Shown here: piece after piece, positions 36,391 through 44,766 of the stretch
Layout of the letters: each line of letters begins with the position of its first letter
How positions within the stretch are numbered: position 1 is the stretch's first letter
Assembly: GCF_014696435.1 (NCBI RefSeq)
Contig: NZ_JACJQG010000050.1
Coordinates: 1 to 64,000, forward strand
From: Calothrix anomala FACHB-343
GTDB lineage: Bacteria; Cyanobacteriota; Cyanobacteriia; Cyanobacteriales; Nostocaceae
Length of the DNA: 64,000 nt
Direction of reading: 5' to 3'
Notes under the pieces: model-generated
What the model was told of the DNA's origin: nothing
Database searches by the model: none
What the model saw: the letters and a program-made list of their open reading frames with translations, nothing else
Translations under genes and position numbers: made by a program

Positions 36391-37632
36391 TTAACCATTG
36401 ACTAACCCTAATACATGTGAGCCAAGCCCAATCAATCCACCTGCTAACACTAACCAAGCAGAATTGATTTTAAATCGAAAAACAGCGATCGCACTCGCAA
36501 TGGACACAATAATTGTCACCCAATCTATCAAGGCGGTTCTTCCTAAAGTATAGGTAACCCCCGCCATTAATCCCATTGAGGCTGCATTCACGCCATCGAG
36601 AAAGCCGCTAGCCCAAGGCGATTGACGCAATTTAGGTACCCAAGGGTTAACTACCAACACTAAAAGAAAAGCTGGTAAGAAGATACCAATTGTACCTGCG
36701 ATCGCTCCCGCATTTCCAGCTAACAAATAGCCAATAAATGTAGCAGTAGTAAATACAGGCCCCGGTGTAAACTGACCAATAGCTACCGCATCTAATAACT
36801 GTTGAGAGGTTAGCCAATGGTTGCGTTCTACTAAATCCCGTTGCAAAAATGCTAGTAATACGTAACCACTACCATACAACACACAGCCAATTTTCAGAAA
36901 GAACAGAAATACACTAGCCCAACTAACTGATGTGACTGCGGCTGTTGTCGTGCTTATTTGTGCGAAAATACCAGACAAAGGTAACAACCATGCACCGTTT
37001 GTTTGGCTTTTTGTTTGCCAATTCTTCACGAGCATGACAATAACACCGAGAACAATTAGTAGCAAAATTTCATTCAAACCCGCAAAGTAACCTGCGATCG
37101 CGACTACTGCGGTAATTCTTGTCGGCCAGTCTTTTGCTGCTTTATTTCCTAGATTCCACAAGGCTTGCAGCACTATGGCAATAATTACAGGCTTGATACC
37201 ATACAGCAACCATCCTACCTGAGGAACAGTCTGATAGCGAGTATAAATTGCTGCTAACGTCCAAACGATGAGCATAGCAGGTAAAATAAAGCAGCTACCT
37301 GCAATTAGTAAACCACGCCATCCACCGCGCTCATAACCAATGTGAATTGCTAATTCTGTAGAGTTCGGCCCGGGAATCAAATTCGTAATCCCCAGTAAAT
37401 CTAACAGTTTCTCCCGACTCATCCAACGATGGCGGTTTACCACCTCATTATCCATCATAGCGATGTGGGCAGCCGGGCCGCCAAATGCGATCGCACCCAG
37501 GCGCAAAAATATAGTTGCTAATTCCGTTAATCGCTGCTTTTGTTCTCTGGGAGTCAAAGCGTTATAGGAAACCGCTTCCGGCTCTTTCTCGATACCCTCA
37601 GCTTCCGGCGTCACTATAGTTTTCCTAATCAT
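36391..37632 (-). CDS. chrA: Chromate transporter, long-chain ChrA family
   Basis: A 413-aa polytopic membrane protein built of two homologous halves, as in long-chain CHR transporters. The N-half has FLRLGAIAFGGPAAHIAMM and GITNLIPGPNSTELAIHIGY; the C-half has FLKIGCVLYGSGYVLLAFLQRD and AIGQFTPGPVFTTATFIGYL. ChrA exports chromate from the cytoplasm, energised by the membrane potential; the cyanobacterial members may also carry other oxyanions. About 10-12 helices. The first 40 residues are polar and acidic. No chrB-type regulator is adjacent. Confidence 0.92.
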   Translation of the reverse strand: MIRKTIVTPEAEGIEKEPEAVSYNALTPREQKQRLTELATIFLRLGAIAFGGPAAHIAMMDNEVVNRHRWMSREKLLDLLGITNLIPGPNSTELAIHIGYERGGWRGLLIAGSCFILPAMLIVWTLAAIYTRYQTVPQVGWLLYGIKPVIIAIVLQALWNLGNKAAKDWPTRITAVVAIAGYFAGLNEILLLIVLGVIVMLVKNWQTKSQTNGAWLLPLSGIFAQISTTTAAVTSVSWASVFLFFLKIGCVLYGSGYVLLAFLQRDLVERNHWLTSQQLLDAVAIGQFTPGPVFTTATFIGYLLAGNAGAIAGTIGIFLPAFLLVLVVNPWVPKLRQSPWASGFLDGVNAASMGLMAGVTYTLGRTALIDWVTIIVSIASAIAVFRFKINSAWLVLAGGLIGLGSHVLGLVNG

Positions 37633-38033
37633 TTTATGGACAAACTTAATATATCGGTTCTCGATAACGAAAATCTATGTTTTTAAGGGAAATGGGCATG
37701 GGGCATTGGGCATTGGGCATGGGGCATTGGGCATGGGAAAAATAGATTTTTTGGCGATCGGGTTACTTGAGAGTGATGGAAAAGCAATAAGCACGATACA
37801 CTGTGTTAAGCTTATCCCACCCCTAAAATGAGTGGGATTTTGCGAGCATAGAACATGGGAAAAGCTACCAATGAAGCCAGTTGCTTTAACGCGGGAAACC
37901 CGCGATTGCGCTGGCTCCCCGATGCCCTATGCCCTATGCCCCATACCCCAAGTCGGCGGGCAAAAGTTTATCTCACCCCTTGCAGAATTAATCTTTCCCG
38001 CCGACTTTCTGTAAATTTCTTGAGGAAGCGTTG
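37633..38033. repeat. Repeat-rich gap upstream of the 38034 gene
   Basis: It contains GGGCATT/GGGCATG heptamers (about 37690-37738), CCCACCCC...GTGGG text, GCGGGAAACCCGC (37890-37902), CCCTATG heptamers (37922-37945), and a wide inverted pair AGTCGGCGGG (37951-37960) / CCCGCCGACT (37998-38007). No gene; the 37832-38014 frame is repeat-derived. Confidence 0.6.
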
Positions 38034-38426
38034 ATGGCAAAGACAAACGCGGTTAAAAGTGAAACTTCTACCGAGGAATTACCCGCAGTTGCAGAAACTG
38101 AAGATGTAGTCACAGCTACAGATTCTCCTGCACCAGTAGAGGATGCTCAGAATATTGATGAAATTGTTAACTCGCTCAAAAGTTTGTTGAGTGCTTTAGA
38201 AAAGTTGCAAAAAGTACGTCAAGAAGTAGGTGATATTAAACCTTTAATTGGGCGGATGCTAGATGGCGAGCTAGTAACTGGTGAAGATTTAGAGCAACTT
38301 AAAGTAGGTGTGAACGGTTTGACGCGCTTAATTCGGGCTTATAGCGATCATCAAACAGCGTTGACTAAAGCACAACCTGCGAGAAAATTGTTAGATCAAA
38401 TGTTAAAGGAGGGTAAAACTGATTAA
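38034..38426 (+). CDS. Small acidic helical protein, unknown function
   Basis: A 130-aa protein, cytoplasmic by appearance. The first 45 residues are low-complexity and acidic (KSETSTEELPAVAETEDVV). Residues about 48-130 are helical with a likely coiled coil (IVNSLKSLLSALEKLQKVRQ) and end KLLDQMLKEG. The start at 38034 rather than the TTG at 38031 is preferred; GAGGAAG precedes it. Found widely in cyanobacteria as far as I recall, but without known function. It lies 27 bp before a class I amidotransferase gene, so the two are probably co-transcribed. Confidence 0.75.
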   Translation: MAKTNAVKSETSTEELPAVAETEDVVTATDSPAPVEDAQNIDEIVNSLKSLLSALEKLQKVRQEVGDIKPLIGRMLDGELVTGEDLEQLKVGVNGLTRLIRAYSDHQTALTKAQPARKLLDQMLKEGKTD

Positions 38427-38453
38427 AGTTTTCGGCTAAATTGGTGAAAGACG

Positions 38454-39200
38454 ATGAGTAGAAAATCTCACAAAGCATTGATTGGTATTACTACCTGTGG
38501 TCAGCATGGAGCATTACCATTTTCTGTTGCCAGAGATTACCTAGATGCAGTCCGTGCAGCAGGCGGTACTCCCATATTATTACCACCAGGAGAAACTGAC
38601 CCCAGCATCCTGTTAGAACCTCTGGATGGCTTAATCATTTCTGGTGGTGGAGATATTAATCCGGTTTGCTATAACGGTTGCAATCACCCCAGCATATATT
38701 CTGTAGATTGCGAGCGCGATGCTTTTGAACTACAACTAGCTAAACTAGCTTTAGAAAGTCATTTACCAGTGTTAGGTATATGTCGGGGTTTACAAATTCT
38801 CATCGTTGGCTGTGGTGGTACGCTAATTCCCCACGTACCAGAAGTATATGGTACATCAGTTTTACATCGTCTAGAACCTGAAGCTGGAAAGCGTTTGCCC
38901 ACAGAACACATAGTTAAAATTGATGTCAAAAGCCGTTTAGCTAGTTGCGTGCAAAATACTCACATTTCTGTAGTATCGTGGCATCATCAAGCAGTACACA
39001 AAGTACCTCCCGGTTGGCGCGTTGTCGCCCATGCTCTAGAAGATGAAGTAATTGAAGCCGTAGAATGCGAATATCATCCTTGGGCATTGGGTGTACAATG
39101 GCATCCGGAGCTATCTGCTAACGATCCCCATCATCAAAGAATTTTTCAAGCTTTCGTCCAAGCGACAGTTCGTCAATGGTCAATAGTCAATAGTCAATAG
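38454..39200 (+). CDS. Gamma-glutamyl-gamma-aminobutyrate hydrolase family (class I GATase)
   Basis: A 248-aa protein of the peptidase C26/PuuD-like family. The fold opens LIGITTCGQHG; the oxyanion strand is LDGLIISGGGDINP; the nucleophile is Cys in GICRGLQ; and the catalytic His is in GVQWHPE near the C-terminus. PuuD hydrolyses gamma-glutamyl-GABA in putrescine breakdown, but family members vary, so the substrate is uncertain. Length matches the family. The last residues (WSIVNSQ) and the stop codon are encoded by the first units of a CAATAGT heptamer array. Confidence 0.88.
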   Translation: MSRKSHKALIGITTCGQHGALPFSVARDYLDAVRAAGGTPILLPPGETDPSILLEPLDGLIISGGGDINPVCYNGCNHPSIYSVDCERDAFELQLAKLALESHLPVLGICRGLQILIVGCGGTLIPHVPEVYGTSVLHRLEPEAGKRLPTEHIVKIDVKSRLASCVQNTHISVVSWHHQAVHKVPPGWRVVAHALEDEVIEAVECEYHPWALGVQWHPELSANDPHHQRIFQAFVQATVRQWSIVNSQ

Positions 39201-39256
39201 TCAATAGTCAATAGTCAATGGTCAATAGTCAATAGTCAATAGTCAATAGTCAATAG
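39176..39256. repeat. STRR heptamer array (TCAATAG)
   Basis: About eleven head-to-tail units of TCAATAG/TCAATGG. The array starts within the last codons of the amidotransferase gene and runs into a GAGACGCGATAACC repeat at 39255. Confidence 0.9.
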
Positions 39257-39308
39257 AGACGCGATAACCCTTGTCTGTACAATAGTCATTTGTCATGCGT
39301 AGGGGCGG

Positions 39309-39388
39309 GGTTTCCCCGCCCTTGTGAGGGTTTCCCCGCCCTTGTGAGGGTTTCCCCGCCCTTGTGAGGGTTTCCCCGCCCTTGTGAG
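39309..39388. repeat. Four perfect 20-bp tandem repeats
   Basis: GGTTTCCCCGCCCTTGTGAG is repeated four times without change (39309, 39329, 39349, 39369), preceded by GGGGCG. It seems to be a local expansion of part of the GGGCGGGG-type palindrome. Confidence 0.9.
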
Positions 39389-39585
39389 GGTTTTCATTCC
39401 AGTAGATTCCGCCAACAAATCGCAGTTTCATACTTTAAAAACGCAATACCAATTCTCTAAAATCTAGCAACGCAATCAAAACCAAAAACTTAGATACAGT
39501 CTCAATTTTGAATTTTGTTAGCGAGTCATCGAGCGTTATTTTGGATTTTAAATTGGTATAAATTGCTTTATTAATACCTCTTGTA

Positions 39586-39622
39586 AATTACGAATTACGA
39601 ATTACGAATTACGAATTACGAA
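39586..39622. repeat. STRR heptamer array (AATTACG) at the end of the TPR gene
   Basis: Five units of AATTACG. On the minus strand it encodes the final residues and stop codon of the TPR protein. Confidence 0.85.
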
Positions 39623-40121
39623 TCTGTTTAATGGTATCACGAGCTTGTTCAGCCATCTCTTTTTCACCTTCTTTGTCAAAGAGATTGGCGGCTGTTTCTA
39701 AATCAGAAATTGCTGATTCTTTACTACCTAAAGCAAAATGAGACATCCCCCGAAATAAATAAGCATAAGCAATATTCCCATCTATAGTTATAGATTGTCC
39801 AAAATCAGATCTAGCTGACTGATATTCCTTAATACTAAAGTAAGCGATACCTCTACCCAGGTAACCATAGGGATTATCAGGTGCTAAACTAAGTCCTTGA
39901 CTAAAAGTTTTAATAGCTTCGCGATAATTTTTCTTATCTAGTAATTCAAAACCTTGGTCTATAAAAGCTTTGGCGTTAGATTTATTATTTGTAATTTGAG
40001 TAAAGTTTGCTGTTATTTCGCTTGTTAAGTTGTTAGATAAATTTTCAGCATTAGCTTTAGGGGCACATAGCATTAAACCAAATAAAATCATACCCGATGC
40101 TAAAACTTTTAAGCCTTTCAT
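39609..40121 (-). CDS. Secreted TPR protein
   Basis: A 170-aa protein with a signal peptide (MKGLKVLASGMILFGLMLCA, cleavage after ANA). The mature part has three TPR units: AKAFIDQGFELLDKKNYREA, then PYGYLGRGIAYFSIKEYQSA, then AYAYLFRGMSHFALGSKESA. TPR folds bind proteins; the secreted location suggests an envelope scaffold. The start at 40121 follows GGAGAA, and the longer frame to 40145 lacks a site. The stop lies in a heptamer array, so the original C-terminus may have been altered. Confidence 0.85.
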   Translation of the reverse strand: MKGLKVLASGMILFGLMLCAPKANAENLSNNLTSEITANFTQITNNKSNAKAFIDQGFELLDKKNYREAIKTFSQGLSLAPDNPYGYLGRGIAYFSIKEYQSARSDFGQSITIDGNIAYAYLFRGMSHFALGSKESAISDLETAANLFDKEGEKEMAEQARDTIKQIRNS

Positions 40122-40145
40122 GTGTATTTCTCCAATAAAATACAT

Positions 40146-40401
40146 GACAAAAATTGTTGCGTATTTACTTAAAATCAGAATTTGGTAGAAATTAGCGATA
40201 GATAATAGCTTGATATAAGCTGTTTTACCTAAATGGAATCTCTATCCGTTGCTGTCTTATCAATCAATATCTCTCAGGGGAGTGAGCTTATGCAGTTTTG
40301 TCAGCTAATGATATTGTCGAGTATCCACCTGAGTGAAAATGCTGAAGATTTTATAAATTTATTGTAAAACTTGGAGAAAGTGGGGAAATGTGAAAATTTG
40401 A
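40146..40401. other. AT-rich gap upstream of the TPR gene
   Basis: No gene or repeat recognised here; it probably contains the promoter of the minus-strand TPR gene. Confidence 0.45.
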
Positions 40402-40499
40402 TACCAATTTGAAAAAATCATAAGACAGATGGTAGGGGCATGGCAATGCCATGCCCTCTAGAATATATTGATGTGTCGCAAACATTATTTAAATTGGTA
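40402..40499. repeat. 98-bp MITE-like element, complete copy
   Basis: TACCAATTT (40402-40410) and AAATTGGTA (40491-40499) are perfect inverted ends. The centre GGGCATGGCAATGCCATGCCC is itself a palindrome. Another complete copy in reverse is at 60427-60524; partial copies are at about 11267, 13640, 19029, 26452 and 50381. Confidence 0.85.
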
Positions 40500-40514
40500 A
40501 AAGTTCGATACGCC

Positions 40515-40616
40515 ACATAACGCCCGCAGGCTGGAAGCCTGGGGCTATCAGTACAAAGCCCACCTGCGTGGGCTGAATGCAAAGGCGCGATTCTGGAGTA
40601 GTCAGTAATTCTACTA
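40515..40616. repeat. GCCCGCAGGC / CCCACCTGCGTGGG palindromes
   Basis: Two short hairpins (GCAGGCTGGAAGCCTG and AGCCCACCTGCGTGGGCT) between the MITE and the stop of the amidase gene; they may act as terminator. Confidence 0.5.
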
Positions 40617-41990
40617 TTATTTTGTCGTTGCTGAGACTACACCTTGAGCTTCTAATACTGCTGCAACTTTTAAAATTAAGGCTTCATTATCAGGTGCAGC
40701 GATGATTTGCACGCCTAAAGGTAGAGAATTCGGGCGCTGAATTGGCACTGATAAGACAGGTAAGCCGATAAAAGATAATGGTTGGGTAAATAATCCCAGG
40801 TGAGGACGAACTAACATTTCCTCACCATCTAAAATCATAGTTTGTTGCCCAATTAATGGCGCAGGAATTGGTGTAGTCGGCGCAAGAATGATATCAACAT
40901 CGGCAAAGATTTCCCGCAGGCGATCGCGATACCATCTTCTAAAGCGCTGTGCTTGCAAATACCACTGATTCGGAATTAACGCCCCAGCCAAAAAGCGATC
41001 GCGTGTAGCAATATCAAAATCTTGGGGACGCGATCGCAATTTATCTAAATGCAGATTTGCCCCTTCACTGGCGGTAATTACAAAGGCGGCTGCTCTAGCC
41101 CGTGCTGACTCTGGTATCGTTACATACCGCTTTACATTTAAAGCTTGGGCTACCTGTTCCAATGCTGCCAAGGCTTCTGGTACTGCACCCCTAGCGAAAT
41201 ACTCATCAGCAATAGCAATTTTGATACCAGATATATCTTGATTAATTTGGGGCAAACATAACTCCGGGGGACGTTTTGTACATACCGGATCGCGATCGTC
41301 TGCACCTTGGAGAATATCAAATACTGTAGCAATATCCCGCACCGAACGGGCAAAAGGGCCGACATGATCGAGACTGGTAGAAAATAAAGCTACTCCAGCC
41401 CGCGATAACCTACCATAAGTCGGTTTTAACCCAAAAATACCGCAAAAAGCCGCCGGTACGCGAATCGAACCATTTGTATCAGAACCCAGCGTTACAGGAA
41501 CCAAATCCGCCGCCACCGCAGCAGCCGAACCGCCAGAGGAACCCCCAGCCACGCGCTGTAAATCGTGGGGGTTGTGAGTCGCGCCGTAATGGGAATTTTC
41601 CGTCACAAACCCATAGGCGTACTCATCCATATTTAAAGCACCAACCAACACCGCACCAGCTTGCTTTAACCGCGCTACTACTGTTGCATCTTCGGTAGCA
41701 GGGGGATTTTCAGCATTAATTTTCGCACCAGCGAGAGTTGTTAATCCCGCGATATCGTAGAGATTTTTCGCTGCAAAAGGTACGCCAGCCAACACACCAG
41801 GATCGTTACCTTGGGCAATTTCTTGATCAATTCTGCTGGCATCTGCTAAAGCTGCTTCAGTCATTATCGCCGTAAAACAATTGAGTTGGCGATCGCGTGC
41901 CGCAATTTTATTTAACGCCGCCTGAGTTACCTCCACCGCGCTAATTTTACCCTCACGCACAGCCGCAGCTATAGATACAGCATCATTCAT
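40617..41990 (-). CDS. AtzE-family amidohydrolase (amidase signature family)
   Basis: A 457-aa amidase-signature enzyme. The Ser-cisSer-Lys triad is visible: lysine in AGVPFAAKNLYD, cis-serine in AGGSSGGSAAAVA, and nucleophile serine in GSDTNGSIRVPA. The overall text (FGLKPTYGRLSRAGVALFS, DHVGPFARSVRDIA) matches AtzE, which hydrolyses 1-carboxybiuret in cyanuric acid breakdown in Pseudomonas; it is related to GatA. The preceding gene is a DUF4089/AtzG-like small protein overlapping by ATGA, and AtzG is the known partner of AtzE. In cyanobacteria the physiological substrate may be another amide; no other cyanurate genes are here. Confidence 0.87.
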   Translation of the reverse strand: MNDAVSIAAAVREGKISAVEVTQAALNKIAARDRQLNCFTAIMTEAALADASRIDQEIAQGNDPGVLAGVPFAAKNLYDIAGLTTLAGAKINAENPPATEDATVVARLKQAGAVLVGALNMDEYAYGFVTENSHYGATHNPHDLQRVAGGSSGGSAAAVAADLVPVTLGSDTNGSIRVPAAFCGIFGLKPTYGRLSRAGVALFSTSLDHVGPFARSVRDIATVFDILQGADDRDPVCTKRPPELCLPQINQDISGIKIAIADEYFARGAVPEALAALEQVAQALNVKRYVTIPESARARAAAFVITASEGANLHLDKLRSRPQDFDIATRDRFLAGALIPNQWYLQAQRFRRWYRDRLREIFADVDIILAPTTPIPAPLIGQQTMILDGEEMLVRPHLGLFTQPLSFIGLPVLSVPIQRPNSLPLGVQIIAAPDNEALILKVAAVLEAQGVVSATTK

Positions 41991-42175
41991 GGTTCAAACA
42001 CAGGTGCAACTTCAATATCTTCTGGTATTGGGAATTCAGTGACAAGAGAAGCGATCGCTTTAATTCTCTCAAAATTTGCCACCACCCCATCACGATACTC
42101 ATCCCGCAACCGCAAATCCACCAGCCACGCCATTTGCTCCACATACTCCCCCACATCAAACCCTTGACTCTCCAT
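41987..42175 (-). CDS. AtzG-like DUF4089 protein
   Basis: A 62-aa protein: VGEYVEQMAWLVDLRLRDEY then GVVANFERIKAIASLVTEFP, the DUF4089 pattern. AtzG of Pseudomonas sp. ADP is a small GatC-like subunit that binds and stabilises AtzE. The 4-nt overlap with the amidase gene supports a 1:1 complex. A 38-bp spacer of CTCTGCGT-type repeat text separates it from the DUF952 gene upstream. Confidence 0.85.
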   Translation of the reverse strand: MESQGFDVGEYVEQMAWLVDLRLRDEYRDGVVANFERIKAIASLVTEFPIPEDIEVAPVFEP

Positions 42176-42213
42176 CTCTTCTCCTCTGCGTTCTCTGCGT
42201 CCTCTGCGGTTAA

Positions 42214-42564
42214 TTATTCTAAATCTACAACCTCTGGCGGCAAATTAAACAAACCATCCTCCCCAGGTTCAAAATCACTTACCCCAAACACAGCATCAAT
42301 ATTTAATTCTCCATAAATATGCGGAAACAACTCACCAATTTCCGCTTCCTCATAACGAACTTCTGCCTTCACCTTACCAGCATCAATAAATAGTAATACC
42401 AAGCCCTGTTGATTAAAGAAAAACTTATTTGCAGAATTAACTACTTGATTGACTTCCGAACAATGAATAAACCCCTCAGTCTCCAGCGAATCAGTGCGAT
42501 AGCTACCAAGGATTTTTGCGTGTTCCCATTTTTCCGATTGGGTAATATGAAAGATATTTTTCAT
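42214..42564 (-). CDS. DUF952 family protein
   Basis: A 116-aa protein with the DUF952 pattern: IFHITQSEKWEHAKILGSYR, GFIHCSEVNQV, an LLFIDAGKVKAEVRYE strand, and the FPHIYGELNIDAV segment. The fold is related to ADP-ribosyltransferase-like domains, but the function of the family is unknown. Length normal. It overlaps the KGK gene upstream by 4 nt (ATGA) and stands 38 bp before the atzG-like gene, so KGK, DUF952, AtzG-like and AtzE may form one transcript. Confidence 0.88.
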   Translation of the reverse strand: MKNIFHITQSEKWEHAKILGSYRTDSLETEGFIHCSEVNQVVNSANKFFFNQQGLVLLFIDAGKVKAEVRYEEAEIGELFPHIYGELNIDAVFGVSDFEPGEDGLFNLPPEVVDLE

Positions 42565-42977
42565 CTTGGTTGCATGATTTTCCGAATATTATCTAAAGGT
42601 GATTCAGGTTCAACAGGCTGATCGGGATAAAATTTTAGTTTAACATTATCTTGTGTCTTTCCAGTAGGTGAAATAGACAACTCTATTGTTATCTTTCCAG
42701 GTTGCCAACCTTGACTACCTATTTTTAACATTTGGCATTCTTTTACTACTTGAAATTGAATCTCATCTATAGTGATATATTGCTCATAAATTTTAAAAGT
42801 TTGGAAGTGACCAATAAAAGATGAAGTTCTAACAGTAGTGTTATTACCACAATTCAAAGGTTCCTTTTCTCTAATTCCTTTAATAACTAACTCTTTTAAT
42901 CTACTTATCGTAAAACTATCTGTAGCAATGAGGATGATATCATCATCACAATCAAGGGTAATAAAATTATTACTCAT
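42561..42977 (-). CDS. KGK domain protein
   Basis: A 138-aa protein of the cyanobacteria-specific KGK family: ITLDCDDDIILIATDSFTIS, RLKELVIKGIR near the N-terminus, and a C-terminal half of beta-strands with PVEPESPLDNIRKIM. The start at 42977 gives the family-typical N-terminus; the frame continues to 43031. Function unknown. First gene of a likely four-gene unit. A 26-bp copy of its 3' end is found 1.3 kb away at 43897-43922. Confidence 0.82.
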   Translation of the reverse strand: MSNNFITLDCDDDIILIATDSFTISRLKELVIKGIREKEPLNCGNNTTVRTSSFIGHFQTFKIYEQYITIDEIQFQVVKECQMLKIGSQGWQPGKITIELSISPTGKTQDNVKLKFYPDQPVEPESPLDNIRKIMQPR

Positions 42978-43298
42978 CACAATAAACCTAATATATAGTT
43001 GAGAATTCCAACTACACATTTTAATCTGCATTTTTTTACATCAATCCGGTAAAAACACTGAAATAAACTTTAAATGCATACTGAAATATAAGATATCATT
43101 GCGAAGAAGAACGACAAAACAATTGCAAAGACTAGAATTCCTATTTGGCTTGTTGCCATTGTTCGCTTTAGTGATGCGGAGACAGACTTAAAATTAGCAA
43201 ATTTTATTATTTGTGAATATTCGTCAATTTCTGGGAACTATAATAACGAACCTTTCAAAAGACTGAAAGAAGTTTTGATATATAACCAGAGTGTAAGC

Positions 43299-43832
43299 AT
43301 GAATAACCTTAAATACCTATTTATTGGAACATTATTAATGCTAATTTCTGCCTGTACACCTTCTCAACAAGCAAAAGTAGAGTCTTCATCATCTCAAGCA
43401 AATGCTGCTGATACTTCTAAAGTTGAAGCTAATTCAAAAGCAGTCAAAGGTAAACTTAATATTAAAGGTTGGGAAATTAGAGTTACAGGTGTTAAATATG
43501 CAGGACAAACAATTAAAGGACAGTACCGAACATATGAAGCAGCCGAAATTTGGACAGTTGTTTCTGTAACTTTTAAAAACACAACTAACAAAAGACAACG
43601 ACAAGATGATGCATTGACTTATCTTTTTATTTCAACTTTAGCTGACTCACAAAATAATAAATATGATGTTAAAGAGACTGAGTTCAAATTTGATACTAAT
43701 TTATTGAGTAAACCTTTTGCTCCAGGTGAAGCTCGTTCTGTGGATTTACTATTTGACACTCCTAAAGGTATCAAGGCAGATAAGTTTCTAACCAAGAATG
43801 AAAAGTTTGAAGATATAGCTTTAAAACTTTAA
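43299..43832 (+). CDS. Lipoprotein with DUF4352-like domain
   Basis: A 177-aa protein with a lipoprotein signal (LMLISAC lipobox, Cys at about 19). A Ser/Ala-rich linker is followed by a beta-sandwich: WEIRVTGVKYAGQTIKGQYR, AEIWTVVSVTFKNTTNKRQR and FAPGEARSVDLLFDTPKG. This is the pattern of DUF4352/telokin-like extracytoplasmic domains of unknown function. The start at 43299 is preferred over 43275 because it gives a compact signal peptide. It is divergent from the KGK unit. Confidence 0.8.
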   Translation: MNNLKYLFIGTLLMLISACTPSQQAKVESSSSQANAADTSKVEANSKAVKGKLNIKGWEIRVTGVKYAGQTIKGQYRTYEAAEIWTVVSVTFKNTTNKRQRQDDALTYLFISTLADSQNNKYDVKETEFKFDTNLLSKPFAPGEARSVDLLFDTPKGIKADKFLTKNEKFEDIALKL

Positions 43833-43849
43833 TCAACAATTCGGATTTC

Positions 43850-43882
43850 GTAGGGTGTGTTATGCCGTAGGCTAACGCACCT
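43850..43882. repeat. GTGTGTTATGCCGTAGGC repeat
   Basis: Reverse copy of the repeat at 19118-19149 (GTAGGGTGTGTTATGCC then GTAGGCTAACGCACC). Confidence 0.75.
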
Positions 43883-44275
43883 TAAATTATTGAAGATGCA
43901 TGATTTTCCGAATATTATCTAAATATCACCAACTCAAATTTAAGCACGATCGCGATCGCAAGTATGGCTGGTAAGAAACCTTTCACAAGAAGACATAAAA
44001 AATTATGCCTGAAACACTTAAAAAAAGCGATCGCCTTTTTGACAAGCTTGATCAATAAGGATCGTAGCCGCTAAATACTAAGGGAGGGTACGAGTTTTTT
44101 CTACAAATAAAAAACCCTACACGTATATAGGATTATACTTGCAGGGCAAAAAGCATCATTATTCTAGTAGTTTCGATGATTTTCATCGTATGTCTATCTG
44201 TCTAAAGGTATATTTTTTAATATTGTATACCAATGCATCTACGGTTTTTACTTGCATAAAATAAGTGTGGTGGTC
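43883..44275. other. Gap with a KGK-gene 3' fragment and no gene
   Basis: 43897-43922 (TGCATGATTTTCCGAATATT then ATCTAA) repeats the last codons of the KGK gene (minus-strand sense LDNIRKIM), followed upstream by a stop, so it is a relic. A CGATCGCGATCGC run and an AAACCCTACACG/AGGGCAAAAAG region lie further right. No credible gene. Confidence 0.55.
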
Positions 44276-44467
44276 TTACTTAACCCTCTGTTTCTCCTGG
44301 GGATTAGCTTGAATATTCTCTTCCTCTTCAGGCTCTACAGCACTACTTATAATTGCAAGTAAAAAAACTAATAATGGCACAACTACTAAAGCTATTGGTA
44401 TGGGAATAATTAATGAAATCAGCCACCAAGCCAATCCTGATAGAAGAGCAAGCAAAAGATAAATCAT
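44276..44467 (-). CDS. Small two-helix membrane protein
   Basis: A 63-aa protein with two hydrophobic helices (about 1-20 and 22-43: LLLALLSGLAWWLISLIIP and LVVVPLLVFLLAIIS) and an acidic, then basic tail (VEPEEEENIQANPQEKQRVK). Composition and topology look genuine, but I recognise no family. It stands alone. Confidence 0.6.
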   Translation of the reverse strand: MIYLLLALLSGLAWWLISLIIPIPIALVVVPLLVFLLAIISSAVEPEEEENIQANPQEKQRVK

Positions 44468-44766
44468 TGTTTTGCCATAAATCTATGAGTATTTATGGTA
44501 TATCAGAGCCGAGAAAACATAGTTCAGTAAATATCACCAAATATTCTGATTTTATCTATAATTTAGCGCACTTACTAATTAAATTGTAACATTGCCAATC
44601 ATCAGGATATGAGCGATCGCACTTATGTAGCCGTTTTGCTCAGGTTCAATAATATACCATTATGGAATGATGTTGCAGTTGAGCGATCGCACTTCAATAA
44701 AATTCCCCTCTCACAGAAAGGGGAAGATGTCACGGAAAACTCATTCTATCCAAAAAGAGAGCTAGC
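44468..44766. other. Gap without a gene
   Basis: Holds two isolated GAGCGATCGCACTT copies (44611 and 44680) of HIP1 type and nothing else recognisable. Confidence 0.45.

Noticed and set aside
37832-38014. 60-codon frame before the 38034 gene
   Set aside because: Made of CCCTATG heptamers and a GCGGGAAACCCGC palindrome.
38454-39200. Assignment as PuuD (gamma-glutamyl-GABA hydrolase) by name
   Set aside because: The family is clear but no other putrescine-degradation genes are present, so only a family-level call is justified.
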